A stretch of DNA of 15,109 nt from an uncultured Prevotella sp. (GCA_900770515.1 CAAHDP010000136.1:1-15109); one strand, 5' to 3'. Shown: positions 8,275-15,084, counted from the stretch's first letter. Translations and numbers: made by a program. The notes: generated by a model not told the origin, from the sequence alone.

Positions 8275-8886
8275 TTACAGTTCGTCGAGCTCATAATCTC
8301 CCTCCTGCTTCAGTCGGAGCAGTTCCTCGTAGAGCTTGATGCAGCACCAGGCATCAGTGGCAGCATAAGCCTGCTGCGAATCTTTCAGTTCACTTGCCTC
8401 CCAATTGCTCAACCGCTGCGCCTTGCTGATTTTCTGATGGAACAGATTGGCATAAAGCTTCTGCAAGCTCATATCCTGCAATCCGAACTTCTTTGCTTCA
8501 TCCTGCAACTCAATGAAATAACCAGCCTTGAATTCAGCACGCTTATGCAGCTGCAGCAGGTCATCATGCCAGGAAAGTCCCACTTTGGGAACCGTCTTAT
8601 CCTCAAGGAAGCGGATGATGGCAGGAGTGATGCCCGTAAGATGGAGACGGAACAGAAAACAGACGTCGTGGGTGCTCACCTGGAGCAACGACACCTGGAA
8701 GCCCCTACCCTTGCTGAACGAAGGTCGAGTCTCTGTATCTACACCTAAAATAGGTTGGCTCAAGAGGAAGTTTACCGCTTCTTCAGTATCTTCAGCCTTA
8801 TCAATCAGTACGATTTTACCGGGGAAGAGAATCCTCGGCAAACTGTTTATTGATTTCTTGTCGAATTTAGTGAAAATAATCTTCAT
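8275..8886 (-). CDS. 3'-5' exonuclease, DEDDy family
   Basis: 203 residues, a single RNase D/WRN-like exonuclease domain with no extra nucleic-acid-binding module. The four acidic residues for two metal ions are visible: DxE at Asp50 and Glu52 (GVDTETRP), Asp108 or Asp109 in SWHDDLLQL, and Asp178 with Tyr174 in YAATD, the DEDDy signature. It would trim 3' ends of DNA or RNA; the substrate cannot be told from sequence. It is the first gene of the minus-strand cluster, and its ATG lies 26 nt from a TAATTTTG -7 box. Compared with RNase D it is short and lacks HRDC domains. Confidence 0.88.
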   Translation of the reverse strand: MKIIFTKFDKKSINSLPRILFPGKIVLIDKAEDTEEAVNFLLSQPILGVDTETRPSFSKGRGFQVSLLQVSTHDVCFLFRLHLTGITPAIIRFLEDKTVPKVGLSWHDDLLQLHKRAEFKAGYFIELQDEAKKFGLQDMSLQKLYANLFHQKISKAQRLSNWEASELKDSQQAYAATDAWCCIKLYEELLRLKQEGDYELDEL

Positions 8887-8911
8887 TACTCGTTTTATTC
8901 TTTACAATTTG

Positions 8912-8919
8912 CAAAATTA
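8912..8919 (-). promoter_or_regulatory. -7 promoter element of the exonuclease-to-dnaB gene cluster
   Basis: TAATTTTG on the minus strand matches TAnnTTTG and lies 25 nt before the exonuclease ATG. No clean TTTG is present at the expected -33 distance (around 8940), so the promoter call rests on the -7 box and position. Confidence 0.55.
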
Positions 8920-8922
8920 AAA

Positions 8923-8950
8923 AAAAAACCTGAGAAAAGAGCGGTTTTTT
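8923..8950. repeat. Inverted repeat between the divergent promoters
   Basis: AAAAAACC (8923-8930) and GGTTTTTT (8943-8950) form an 8-bp inverted repeat with a 12-nt spacer. It resembles a bidirectional terminator, yet no gene ends here on either strand. It lies where the -33 regions of both divergent promoters should be, so it may be an operator, or only a by-product of AT-rich sequence. Confidence 0.5.
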
Positions 8951-8963
8951 CATTTATTTTCGC

Positions 8964-8971
8964 TAATTTTG
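8964..8971 (+). promoter_or_regulatory. -7 promoter element of ftsK
   Basis: TAATTTTG matches the Bacteroidetes -7 consensus and lies 27 nt before the ftsK ATG. It mirrors the minus-strand box at 8912-8919. The -33 region is poor. Confidence 0.55.
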
Positions 8972-8998
8972 CACTTAAAATATTCAAACATAAAAAAA

Positions 8999-11614
8999 AT
9001 GGCTAAAAAAAGAACAGAACGCAAAGCCAAATCTTTTGGCGAAGCTATAGGTTTACAATATATTTTCAACAATACTATCACCGACTTTTTTCTAGGCCTG
9101 GCGTTGATTGGTATTGCTGTAGTTATCATCATAGCAATGATTTCCTTCCTTAATACCGGCTATGCAGACCAGAGCATTCTGGAGAATATGAAAGCGGGCG
9201 AATGGACCAATACCGAACAGCAGTTCCAGAACTACTGCGGTTCCCTGGGAGCCATCATTTCCTATTGGCTCATCGCCGTCAACTTCGGCTTCCCGGCTTT
9301 CCTTCTCCCCTGCTTCTTCATCATGGCTGGCCTGCAGCTCATGAATGCATACAAGGTGAATCTCTGGAAATGGTTTCTCTGCATGATGATTGTCATGATC
9401 TGGTCGTCAGTGACATTTGCCAAATTCCTAACGCCTCTCATGGGTGGACTCATTTTCAATCCGGGCGGAAAGCATGGACTCTTCGTGGTACAGAACCTGG
9501 AAAACATCATAGGCCCTCCTGGAATCACCGCCATCCTTCTCTTTGTGGCTATCGCCTTCCTCACCTATCTTACTACCGAGACCATCACCTTCATCAGAAA
9601 GGCGCTCAACCCTATCGGATATATATCCAACAAGGTGAAGTTTGAGATTACCAACCATGACAACAAGGCTGAAAACAATGCCATTGACGAGGCTTACGCC
9701 CATGCAGCCAAAGGACAGAACGAAGATTCTGAAGAGGAGGAGAAAGAAGACTACAGGGACGATGAAAAAGCTACTGTCATCGACCTGGATGTCAATCCAG
9801 ACAAGACCTTCCCTGATGCAGCCAGCCAGCCGACTCCTCCTGCAGTTCCAGCAGCCGATGCAGCTGACAGTCAGGAGGAAGCAGGAAAAGAGCAGACCGG
9901 AACCACTTCCGATGCCAAAGCACCTTCTTTCCTGGAGCAGCAGCGTGCGCTCCGTGCGGCAAGAGCGGAGCAGGAAGAAAAGGAGATGAAGGCTGCCGCA
10001 GCTGCCGTAAGCGATGCGCTCAACATGGATATTTCCGTGGCAGCTTCTGACGAAAAGGCATCGGGCAACACCGTAAGCAGTACCGAGGTGCTCAATACGC
10101 CTATCAATCCGAAGGAGCCTTTCACACGATACAAATACCCTACCCTCAATCTCCTGAAGAAATATGAGGATGACGGGGTTTCCATCGATGAGGAAGAGCA
10201 GCGTGCCAACAAGAACAGAATTATCGAGGTGCTCGGCAACTTCGGTGTGCAGATCAAGACCATCCGTGCTACCGTGGGTCCTACCATCACACTCTACGAG
10301 ATTCAGCCTGCCGAAGGCGTACGTATCTCCAAGATCAAGAATCTGGAAGATGATATTGCCCTGAGCCTTGCTGCTCTCGGCATCCGTATCATTGCGCCAA
10401 TCCCTGGCAAGGGAACCATCGGTATCGAGGTTCCTAACGCCAACCCTAAGATTGTGAGCATGGAGAGCACACTGAACTCCAAGAAGTTCCAGGAAACCAA
10501 GATGGAGCTGCCTATCGCACTGGGCAAGACGATTACCAACGAAGTGTTCATGGTCGACCTGGCCAAGATTCCTCACCTGCTTGTTGCCGGTGCTACGGGT
10601 CAGGGTAAGTCTGTGGGTCTGAATGCCATCATCACCTCTTTATTATATAAGAAGCACCCTAACGAGCTGAAGCTGGTGCTCATCGACCCTAAGAAGGTGG
10701 AGTTCAGCGTTTACTCGCGCATCACCAACAAGTTCATGGCAGCCCTGGCTGACGAGGAAGAGCCAATCATCACCGATGTAACCAAGGTGGTTCGCACGCT
10801 CAACAGTCTCTGTGTCCTGATGGACAGCCGCTACGACTTGCTGAAGAAGGCAGGAGCCCGAACCATCAAGGAATACAACCAGAAGTACATCAATCATAAG
10901 CTGCGCCTGACCGACGGACATAAGTACATGCCATACATCGTAGTGATCATTGATGAGTTTGGTGACCTGATTATGACAGCCGGCAAGGAGGTAGAACTTC
11001 CTATCGCCCGTATCGCCCAGCTGGCACGTGCCGTGGGTATCCACATGATCATAGCCACCCAGCGCCCTACTACCAGCATCATCACCGGTAACATCAAGGC
11101 AAACTTCCCTGGCCGCGTAGCCTTCAAGGTGACGTCTGCCATCGACTCAAAGACCATCCTCGACCGCACCGGAGCCAACCAGCTGATAGGTCGTGGTGAT
11201 ATGCTTTATCTCAACGGTCAGGAGCCGGTACGTGTGCAGTGTGCCTTTGTTGATACGCCAGAGATTGAGCGCATCAACGAGTTTATCCAGGAGCAGCCTG
11301 GCCCTATCGAGCCGATGGAACTGCCAGAGCCAGCCAACAACGAGGGTGGCGCATCAGGGGGCGGCACAGTGGATGCCAAGAACCTGGATCCGTTCTTCGA
11401 GGAGGCAGCCCATGCCATCGTCCTCTCCCAGCAGGGTTCTACCAGCATGATCCAGCGCCGATTCAGCATCGGCTACAACCGTGCCGGACGCTTGATGGAC
11501 CAGATGGAGGAAGCCGGCATCGTTGGAGCAGCCCAGGGCAGCAAGCCGCGTGAAGTGCTGATACAGGATGAGAATCAGCTCAACAACCTCCTGGCTCAGC
11601 TCAGAAACTCATAG
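8999..11614 (+). CDS. ftsK: DNA translocase FtsK/SpoIIIE family
   Basis: 871 residues. FtsK pumps DNA at the division septum to finish chromosome segregation and dimer resolution. Four hydrophobic segments form the N-terminal membrane anchor (about 28-51, 84-115, 122-146, 175-192). A linker rich in Glu, Ala and Pro follows (about 220-370). Then come the alpha/beta motor domain with Walker A GATGQGKS (531-538) and Walker B VVIIDEFGD (648-656), IIATQRPTT (684-692), and the C-terminal gamma winged-helix domain (about 797-857: FFEEAAHAIVLSQQGSTSMI, then RAGRLMDQMEEAGIVG) that reads polar sequences. The start at ATG 8999 gives MAKKRTERKAKSF. An upstream in-frame TTG at 8969 overlaps the -7 promoter box and is rejected. 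The gene is followed by lolA. Confidence 0.96.
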   Translation: MAKKRTERKAKSFGEAIGLQYIFNNTITDFFLGLALIGIAVVIIIAMISFLNTGYADQSILENMKAGEWTNTEQQFQNYCGSLGAIISYWLIAVNFGFPAFLLPCFFIMAGLQLMNAYKVNLWKWFLCMMIVMIWSSVTFAKFLTPLMGGLIFNPGGKHGLFVVQNLENIIGPPGITAILLFVAIAFLTYLTTETITFIRKALNPIGYISNKVKFEITNHDNKAENNAIDEAYAHAAKGQNEDSEEEEKEDYRDDEKATVIDLDVNPDKTFPDAASQPTPPAVPAADAADSQEEAGKEQTGTTSDAKAPSFLEQQRALRAARAEQEEKEMKAAAAAVSDALNMDISVAASDEKASGNTVSSTEVLNTPINPKEPFTRYKYPTLNLLKKYEDDGVSIDEEEQRANKNRIIEVLGNFGVQIKTIRATVGPTITLYEIQPAEGVRISKIKNLEDDIALSLAALGIRIIAPIPGKGTIGIEVPNANPKIVSMESTLNSKKFQETKMELPIALGKTITNEVFMVDLAKIPHLLVAGATGQGKSVGLNAIITSLLYKKHPNELKLVLIDPKKVEFSVYSRITNKFMAALADEEEPIITDVTKVVRTLNSLCVLMDSRYDLLKKAGARTIKEYNQKYINHKLRLTDGHKYMPYIVVIIDEFGDLIMTAGKEVELPIARIAQLARAVGIHMIIATQRPTTSIITGNIKANFPGRVAFKVTSAIDSKTILDRTGANQLIGRGDMLYLNGQEPVRVQCAFVDTPEIERINEFIQEQPGPIEPMELPEPANNEGGASGGGTVDAKNLDPFFEEAAHAIVLSQQGSTSMIQRRFSIGYNRAGRLMDQMEEAGIVGAAQGSKPREVLIQDENQLNNLLAQLRNS

Positions 11615-11628
11615 AATTATTAAACCTT

Positions 11629-11675
11629 GAAGCCGTAGAAGCGTCTAATCATCTGAAGGTCGCTTTTACGGCTTC
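11629..11675 (+). terminator. Hairpin between ftsK and lolA
   Basis: GAAGCCGTAGAAGCG (11629-11643) pairs with CGCTTTTACGGCTTC (11661-11675), 15 pairs with one G-U, and a 17-nt loop. No T tract follows, so it is not a textbook intrinsic terminator. It may be a partial terminator, a processing site or a stabiliser of the ftsK 3' end. No TAnnTTTG promoter is visible before lolA, so some read-through is expected. Confidence 0.6.
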
Positions 11676-11710
11676 ATATACAATTAACGTACATAATAAA
11701 CAGTAAGGAT

Positions 11711-12310
11711 ATGAAAAAATTTTTAGCTATCGCCTTCGCAGCGATGATGAGCCTGGGCACTATGGCACAGACCGCCCAGCAGGTACTCGACAAGACAGCT
11801 GCCATCGTAGGCAACAAGAATGGAGCTAGTGCTAACTTCAAGTTGTCAAGCCCAAAATATGGTTCCACCAGCGGTTCTATTGCCATCAAGGGCAATAAGT
11901 TCAACGCACGAACGCCGCAGGCTATCGTCTGGTATAACGGAAAGACACAGTGGTCGTACATGAAGAAGACCAATGAGGTGAACGTCACCAATCCAACCCA
12001 GGCACAGCAGATGTCGATGAATCCATATACCTTCATCAATATCTACAAGACGGGCTACAAGAGCACCCTCAAGACCGTGGGCAGCAACTACCAGGTTCAC
12101 CTCGTAGCCAACAACCAGAAGCGCACCGTGGCAGAGATGTACATCACCATCAACAAGAAGACCCATGTGCCTTCACAGGTGAAGATGCGCCAGGGCTCTA
12201 CCTGGAGCACCATCGATATCTATGGCTTCAAGGCGAAGAACATCGCCAACAGTGCCTTCACCTTCAACAGCAAGGAATTCCCTAAAGCAGAGGTTATCGA
12301 CTTAAGATAA
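11711..12310 (+). CDS. lolA: LolA-like outer-membrane lipoprotein carrier protein
   Basis: 199 residues. It has a clear signal peptide (MKKFLAIAFAAMMSLGTMA, cleavage after Ala19) and a body of alternating strands, as in the half-barrel LolA/LolB fold: KNGASANFKLSSP, SGSIAIKGNKFNA, IVWYNGKTQWSY, EVNVTNPT, QVHLVANNQKRTVAEMYITI, ending with SAFTFNSKEFPKAEVIDLR. LolA shuttles lipoproteins through the periplasm from the Lol ABC transporter to the outer membrane. The sequence is divergent, and Bacteroidetes proteins of this kind may serve other lipid or lipoprotein carrier roles. Its place directly after ftsK mirrors the ftsK-lolA order of E. coli and supports the call. AAGGAT just before the ATG is a likely ribosome binding site. 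Confidence 0.82.
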   Translation: MKKFLAIAFAAMMSLGTMAQTAQQVLDKTAAIVGNKNGASANFKLSSPKYGSTSGSIAIKGNKFNARTPQAIVWYNGKTQWSYMKKTNEVNVTNPTQAQQMSMNPYTFINIYKTGYKSTLKTVGSNYQVHLVANNQKRTVAEMYITINKKTHVPSQVKMRQGSTWSTIDIYGFKAKNIANSAFTFNSKEFPKAEVIDLR

Positions 12311-12334
12311 CTGAACTTTCGCATGTGGTTCAAG
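12311..12334 (+). repeat. 24-bp interspersed repeat, copy 1
   Basis: Begins CTGAACTTTCGCATGT and ends GTTCAAG; identical to 15083-15106 except one base (G here, T there). TGAAC and GTTCA within it can pair. It begins right after the lolA stop and borders the palindromic cluster that follows. Confidence 0.8.
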
Positions 12335-12337
12335 AAC

Positions 12338-12381
12338 GGGCTGAAAGCCCAAAAGCTCCTAGCCCAGGGCAGCGCCCTGGG
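12338..12381 (+). repeat. REP-like double palindrome
   Basis: Two hairpins lie in a row: GGGCTGAAAGCCC (12338-12350), then CCCAGGGC (12363-12370) with GCCCTGGG (12374-12381), separated by AAAAGCTCCTAG. This layout resembles short palindromic repeats common in Bacteroidetes genomes (from memory). It may also act as the terminator of the ftsK-lolA transcript, as the second stem is strong and followed by TTT. Confidence 0.7.
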
Positions 12382-12404
12382 TTTAAAATTCAATCAGAAA
12401 CGAC

Positions 12405-12454
12405 GCCCTGAACCAACGGTCACCGGCCGAAGGGAAAGGTAAAGGGCAAAAGCT
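12405..12454 (+). repeat. Possible second, expanded REP-like unit
   Basis: GCCCTGAA (12405-12412) and AGGGCAAAAGCT (12443-12454) recall the first unit's stem plus its AAAAGCT tail, but the loop is about 33 nt long and contains CGGTCACCGGCCG. It may be an interrupted or degenerate copy. The remainder up to the next gene at 12485 is AT-rich, with no clear promoter box. Confidence 0.4.
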
Positions 12455-12484
12455 TTAAAATAAATAATTAAACCCCAAACTAAC

Positions 12485-13567
12485 ATGAAAGATCTTTCGA
12501 CAATCCTCAAACAGTTCGACATCAAGGGAACTGTAAGCGAGATTAAACCACTCGGTAACGGACTCATCAATGACACCTACAAGGTGACAACCCAGGAAGA
12601 AGATGCGCCCGACTATGTTCTGCAGCGCATCAACGACTCCATCTTCACCGATGTTGACCTCCTGCAGCGCAACATTGAAGAGGTTACCACCCACATCCGC
12701 CAGCAGCTCGAAGCCAAGGGCGCTGACGATATCGACCGCAAGGTACTCACCTTCGTCAAGACACACGATGGCAAGACCTATTTCAAGGACGAAGACCAGC
12801 AGTACTGGCGCATTTCCGTCTTCATTCCCCGTGCCATCACCCAGGAGGCAGTAAACCCAGAGAGTTCTTACTACGCAGGCAAGACCTTCGGCGAGTTCGA
12901 GGCTCAGCTCACTGACATCACCGACCGCCTCGGCGAAACCATCCCTGATTTCCACAACATGGAACTGCGCCGCGACCAGCTCCGTCAGGCAGTGAAGGAA
13001 GACCGTGCCGGACGCGCAGAAGGCGTGAAGGATTTCATTGCAGAAATCGAAAGCTATATGGACGAGATGTGCCTCTGCCAGCGCCTCTTCCGCGAAGGCA
13101 AGCTGCAGAAGCATGTATGCCACTGCGATACCAAGGTCAACAATATGCTGTTTGATGAAGAAGGCCGCGTATTGTGCGTCATCGACCTGGATACCGTGAT
13201 GCCATCTCTCTTCGTGAGCGATTACGGTGATTTCCTCCGCACCGCAGCGAATACCATCGCCGAGGATTCTCCAGAGTTCGAGAAGATAGATTTCCGCATG
13301 GACATCTTCGAGTCATTTACCCGCGGCTATGTGGAGTCAGCATCAGCCTTCCTCTCCCCTCTTGAGATTTCCCTGCTTCCTCATGCAGCCGAGCTCTTCC
13401 CATACATGCAGGCAGTACGCTTCCTCTGGGATTACCTCAACGGTGACCACTACTGGAAGTGCAAGTATCCTGAGCACAATCTCGTAAGAGCCCAGAACCA
13501 GTGGCATCTTTTCCTGAAGGCAAAGGAACACGAGGCAGAGATGAAGGCGTTCATCGAAAAACTCTAG
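12485..13567 (+). CDS. APH-fold sugar kinase, N-acetylhexosamine kinase-like
   Basis: 360 residues of the aminoglycoside phosphotransferase/choline kinase fold. The N-lobe holds PLGNGLINDTYKV (22-34), a Gly-rich ATP loop, and YVLQRIN (44-50), with the likely ATP-positioning region. The C-lobe holds the catalytic loop HCDTKVNNMLFD (213-224) with Asp215 as probable base, and the metal-binding VIDLDTVMP (232-240, Asp234/Asp236). The DTKxNN and IDLDTVMP wording is closer to N-acetylhexosamine 1-kinase (NahK) than to antibiotic kinases, so it probably phosphorylates GlcNAc/GalNAc or a related sugar. This is inferred from motif memory, and the substrate is not proven. There is no sugar pathway gene beside it. 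It stands alone between a REP-like cluster and a hairpin. An antibiotic resistance role is unlikely. Confidence 0.75.
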   Translation: MKDLSTILKQFDIKGTVSEIKPLGNGLINDTYKVTTQEEDAPDYVLQRINDSIFTDVDLLQRNIEEVTTHIRQQLEAKGADDIDRKVLTFVKTHDGKTYFKDEDQQYWRISVFIPRAITQEAVNPESSYYAGKTFGEFEAQLTDITDRLGETIPDFHNMELRRDQLRQAVKEDRAGRAEGVKDFIAEIESYMDEMCLCQRLFREGKLQKHVCHCDTKVNNMLFDEEGRVLCVIDLDTVMPSLFVSDYGDFLRTAANTIAEDSPEFEKIDFRMDIFESFTRGYVESASAFLSPLEISLLPHAAELFPYMQAVRFLWDYLNGDHYWKCKYPEHNLVRAQNQWHLFLKAKEHEAEMKAFIEKL

Positions 13568-13620
13568 GAAAAAACAAGAAAAGGTTGGTAAAAATCATCC
13601 TGAAAAGTGAAAATTCCGTT

Positions 13621-13665
13621 AATTCTGTAAAAAGTACTAAAATTATTTGTATTTTTTACAGAATT
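13621..13665 (+). terminator. Long AT-rich hairpin after the kinase gene
   Basis: Arms at 13621-13637 (AATTCTGTAAAAAGTAC) and 13649-13665 (GTATTTTTTACAGAATT) pair over 17 positions with one G-U and an 11-nt loop. It lies 54 nt after the kinase stop and ends 1 nt before the -33 box of the perR promoter. The T run is inside the stem rather than after it, so terminator function is plausible but not certain. An operator role for perR is an alternative. Confidence 0.55.
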
Positions 13666-13666
13666 A

Positions 13667-13698
13667 TTTGGCTATTAAAAATAAATTGATTATCTTTG
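13667..13698 (+). promoter_or_regulatory. perR promoter (Bacteroidetes type)
   Basis: TTTG (13667-13670), a 20-nt spacer and TATCTTTG (13691-13698) match the consensus with the same spacing as the leuA promoter. Transcription would start near 13704, about 30 nt before the perR ATG. GATT (13688-13691) and AATC (13700-13703) flank the -7 box as a small inverted repeat and could be part of an operator. Confidence 0.82.
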
Positions 13699-13732
13699 CA
13701 ATCGAAAATAAACAACAGTAATAAGAAAGAGC

Positions 13733-14155
13733 ATGAAACAGACAGAAGCATACGCTAGATTGGTGGAAAGAGGCATTCGTCCTTCGGTACAAAGAATTGC
13801 CATCATGGATTATCTGATCAAGCATCCAACTCACCCAACTATTGATGAAGTATATCAGTCACTATGTGAAAATGTACCAACATTGAGTCGTACCACAGTT
13901 TATAACACGCTCCGAATGTTGAGCGAGAAGCATGCAGCTCAAATGATTACAATTGATGAACATCGTGTATGCTACGATGGCAACATCAACAGCCATGTCC
14001 ACTTCTACTGCAAGAAATGCGGCAAGATCATCGACCTCTTCGATGAGAAAGCCCCAGAACTTGAAGGCGAGAAAGTAATCAATGGCAACATCGTGCACGA
14101 AGAGCAGCTCTACTACAAGGGCATCTGCGCAGAATGTGCGAAGAAGATGAATTAA
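13733..14155 (+). CDS. perR: Fur-family peroxide-responsive repressor PerR
   Basis: 140 residues, usual Fur-family length. The N-terminal winged helix includes the recognition helix SRTTVYNTLRML (52-63). The C-terminal dimer domain has two structural zinc CxxC pairs, CKKC (93-96) and CAEC (132-135). Aligned by eye with B. subtilis PerR, all five regulatory metal ligands are kept with a constant offset of 3: His34 (His37), Asp82 (Asp85), His88 (His91), His90 (His93) and Asp101 (Asp104). The Asp at 82 favours PerR over Fur, which has Glu there. Iron-catalysed oxidation of the His ligands would release DNA on peroxide exposure. The gene lies 37 nt upstream of rubrerythrin and has its own consensus promoter, so it probably controls itself and the rubrerythrin gene. 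Confidence 0.88.
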   Translation: MKQTEAYARLVERGIRPSVQRIAIMDYLIKHPTHPTIDEVYQSLCENVPTLSRTTVYNTLRMLSEKHAAQMITIDEHRVCYDGNINSHVHFYCKKCGKIIDLFDEKAPELEGEKVINGNIVHEEQLYYKGICAECAKKMN

Positions 14156-14159
14156 CTCA

Positions 14160-14173
14160 TTATTATACAATAA
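14160..14173 (+). promoter_or_regulatory. Candidate operator between perR and rubrerythrin
   Basis: TTATTATACAATAA is a near-palindrome (12 of 14 positions symmetric) in the 37-nt gap. It loosely resembles the AT-rich PerR box of Bacillus. AT-rich chance palindromes are common, so this is tentative. Confidence 0.3.
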
Positions 14174-14192
14174 AATTTAAAACATTAACATT

Positions 14193-14753
14193 ATGAAGAA
14201 GAAATTTATTTGCACCGTTTGCGGTTATATTTACGAAGGAACAGAGGCACCAGAGAAGTGCCCTATCTGCAAGGCTCCAGCAAGCAAGTTCAAGGAGATG
14301 GAAGATACAGTGGATGATGATTTGACATTCGCTACAGTTCACGTACTCGGTCAGGCATATAAGGATGGCGTCAATGAGGAGGTCATCAAGGGCTTGAAGG
14401 ATCACTTCGCTGGTGAGTGCGGCGAGGTGGGTATGTACCTTGCAATGGCTCGTCAGGCTGACCGTGAGGGCTATCCAGAGATTGCAGAGGCTTACAAGCG
14501 TTATGCTTTCGAGGAGGCTGACCACGCATCTCGTTTTGCTGAGTTGCTGGGTGAGGTTTTGGGTGATACCAAGAGCAACCTTGAGGCTCGTATCGCTGCA
14601 GAGAAGGGTGCATGCGAGGATAAGTTCCGCATTGCCAAGCTCGCCAAGGAGCAGGGTTCTGATGCTATCCACGATACTGTTCACGAGATGGCTAAGGACG
14701 AGGCTCGCCACTGTGCTGGCTTCGCTGGTCTCTACAAGAGATATTTCAAGTAA
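14193..14753 (+). CDS. rbr: Rubrerythrin, reverse type (N-terminal rubredoxin domain)
   Basis: 186 residues. The rubredoxin domain comes first (1-38): [12 protein letters not shown] and KCPICKAP give Cys7, Cys10, Cys23 and Cys26 for one Fe(SCys)4 centre. A four-helix diiron domain follows, with ExxE at Glu75/Glu78 (GECGEVGMY), ExxH at Glu108/His111 (FEEADH), and ExxH at Glu170/His173 (DEARH), plus acidic residues such as Glu137 and Glu165 near the site. The order rubredoxin-diiron is the reverse of classical rubrerythrin and matches the reverse rubrerythrins that act as NADH-linked hydrogen peroxide reductases in anaerobes. Codons are strongly biased (GAG, GCT, GGT, AAG), suggesting high expression. 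No promoter box is seen in the gap, so it is likely co-transcribed with perR and ends at the terminator at 14784. Confidence 0.93.
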   Translation: MKKKFICTVCGYIYEGTEAPEKCPICKAPASKFKEMEDTVDDDLTFATVHVLGQAYKDGVNEEVIKGLKDHFAGECGEVGMYLAMARQADREGYPEIAEAYKRYAFEEADHASRFAELLGEVLGDTKSNLEARIAAEKGACEDKFRIAKLAKEQGSDAIHDTVHEMAKDEARHCAGFAGLYKRYFK

Positions 14754-14759
14754 AAGCAC

Positions 14760-14778
14760 TTCCCGTTTTTCACGGGAA
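14760..14778 (+). other. Short hairpin after rubrerythrin
   Basis: TTCCCGT (14760-14766) pairs with ACGGGAA (14772-14778) around a 5-nt loop. No T tract follows. It may help protect the rbr mRNA 3' end together with the terminator just downstream. Confidence 0.6.
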
Positions 14779-14783
14779 ATATT

Positions 14784-14819
14784 GCCCTGGGCAGACCATT
14801 CTGCTCAGGGCTTTTTTTT
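14784..14819 (+). terminator. Intrinsic terminator of perR-rbr
   Basis: GCCCTGGGCAG (14784-14794) pairs with CTGCTCAGGGC (14801-14811), 11 bp with one G-U, 6-nt loop, followed by eight T (14812-14819). This is a strong Rho-independent terminator. Confidence 0.93.
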
Positions 14820-14824
14820 CATCA

Positions 14825-14951
14825 CCCCACAGATTTTTTTTTTAAGTCCCACTGATGTTTTTTTTAAGTCCCACAGATTTCACAGATTTACACAGATACT
14901 TTTTACCTTTTTATCTTTTAAGTCCCACAGATTTCACAGATTTACACAGAT
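14825..14951. repeat. CACAGATTT-type interspersed repeats
   Basis: Two identical 32-bp copies at 14866-14897 and 14920-14951 (start AAGTCCCACAGATTTCAC, end TTTACACAGAT), 54 bp apart. Degenerate starts occur at 14825-14834 (CCCCACAGAT) and 14844-14857 (AAGTCCCACTGATG). Each copy is itself built of CACAGATTT-like near-repeats. Similar sequences are widely scattered in Bacteroidetes genomes (from memory); the function is unknown. Confidence 0.8.
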
Positions 14952-14962
14952 TTTATTATCCC

Positions 14963-15084
14963 ATTACTGAGTCTACTTAAAAAAGTCATTTTTGATAATT
15001 TCTTCAAATGTAATCATCTGATAATCAAATGGCGTTTTGTAGGAAAAAGAACCAAAAACTACTTTTTAAAGTGGACTCATTACT
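14963..15084. mobile_element. MITE-like element with terminal inverted repeats and target duplication
   Basis: A 110-bp element at 14969-15078. The left end GAGTCTACTTAAAAAAGT (14969-14986) and the reverse complement of the right end, GAGTCCACTTTAAAAAGT (15078-15061), differ at 2 of 18 positions; weaker similarity continues to about 37 bp. ATTACT flanks both sides (14963-14968 and 15079-15084), which fits a 6-bp target duplication. A 4-bp TTAC duplication with ends one base longer is equally consistent. It contains no ORF of note, so it would need a transposase in trans. The parent IS family is not identified. Confidence 0.75.

Noticed and set aside
8969..8998. TTG start extending ftsK by 10 residues
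   Set aside because: The TTG overlaps the -7 promoter box (8964-8971), so it would lie upstream of the transcription start.
12485..13567. Antibiotic (aminoglycoside) resistance gene
   Set aside because: The fold is shared, but the DTKVNN and IDLDTVMP motifs point to sugar kinases, and no mobile resistance context is present.
14844..14951. Direct repeats resembling a CRISPR array
   Set aside because: Only two full copies, the 22-nt spacer between them is low-complexity T-rich sequence, repeats are internally repetitive, and no cas genes are near.
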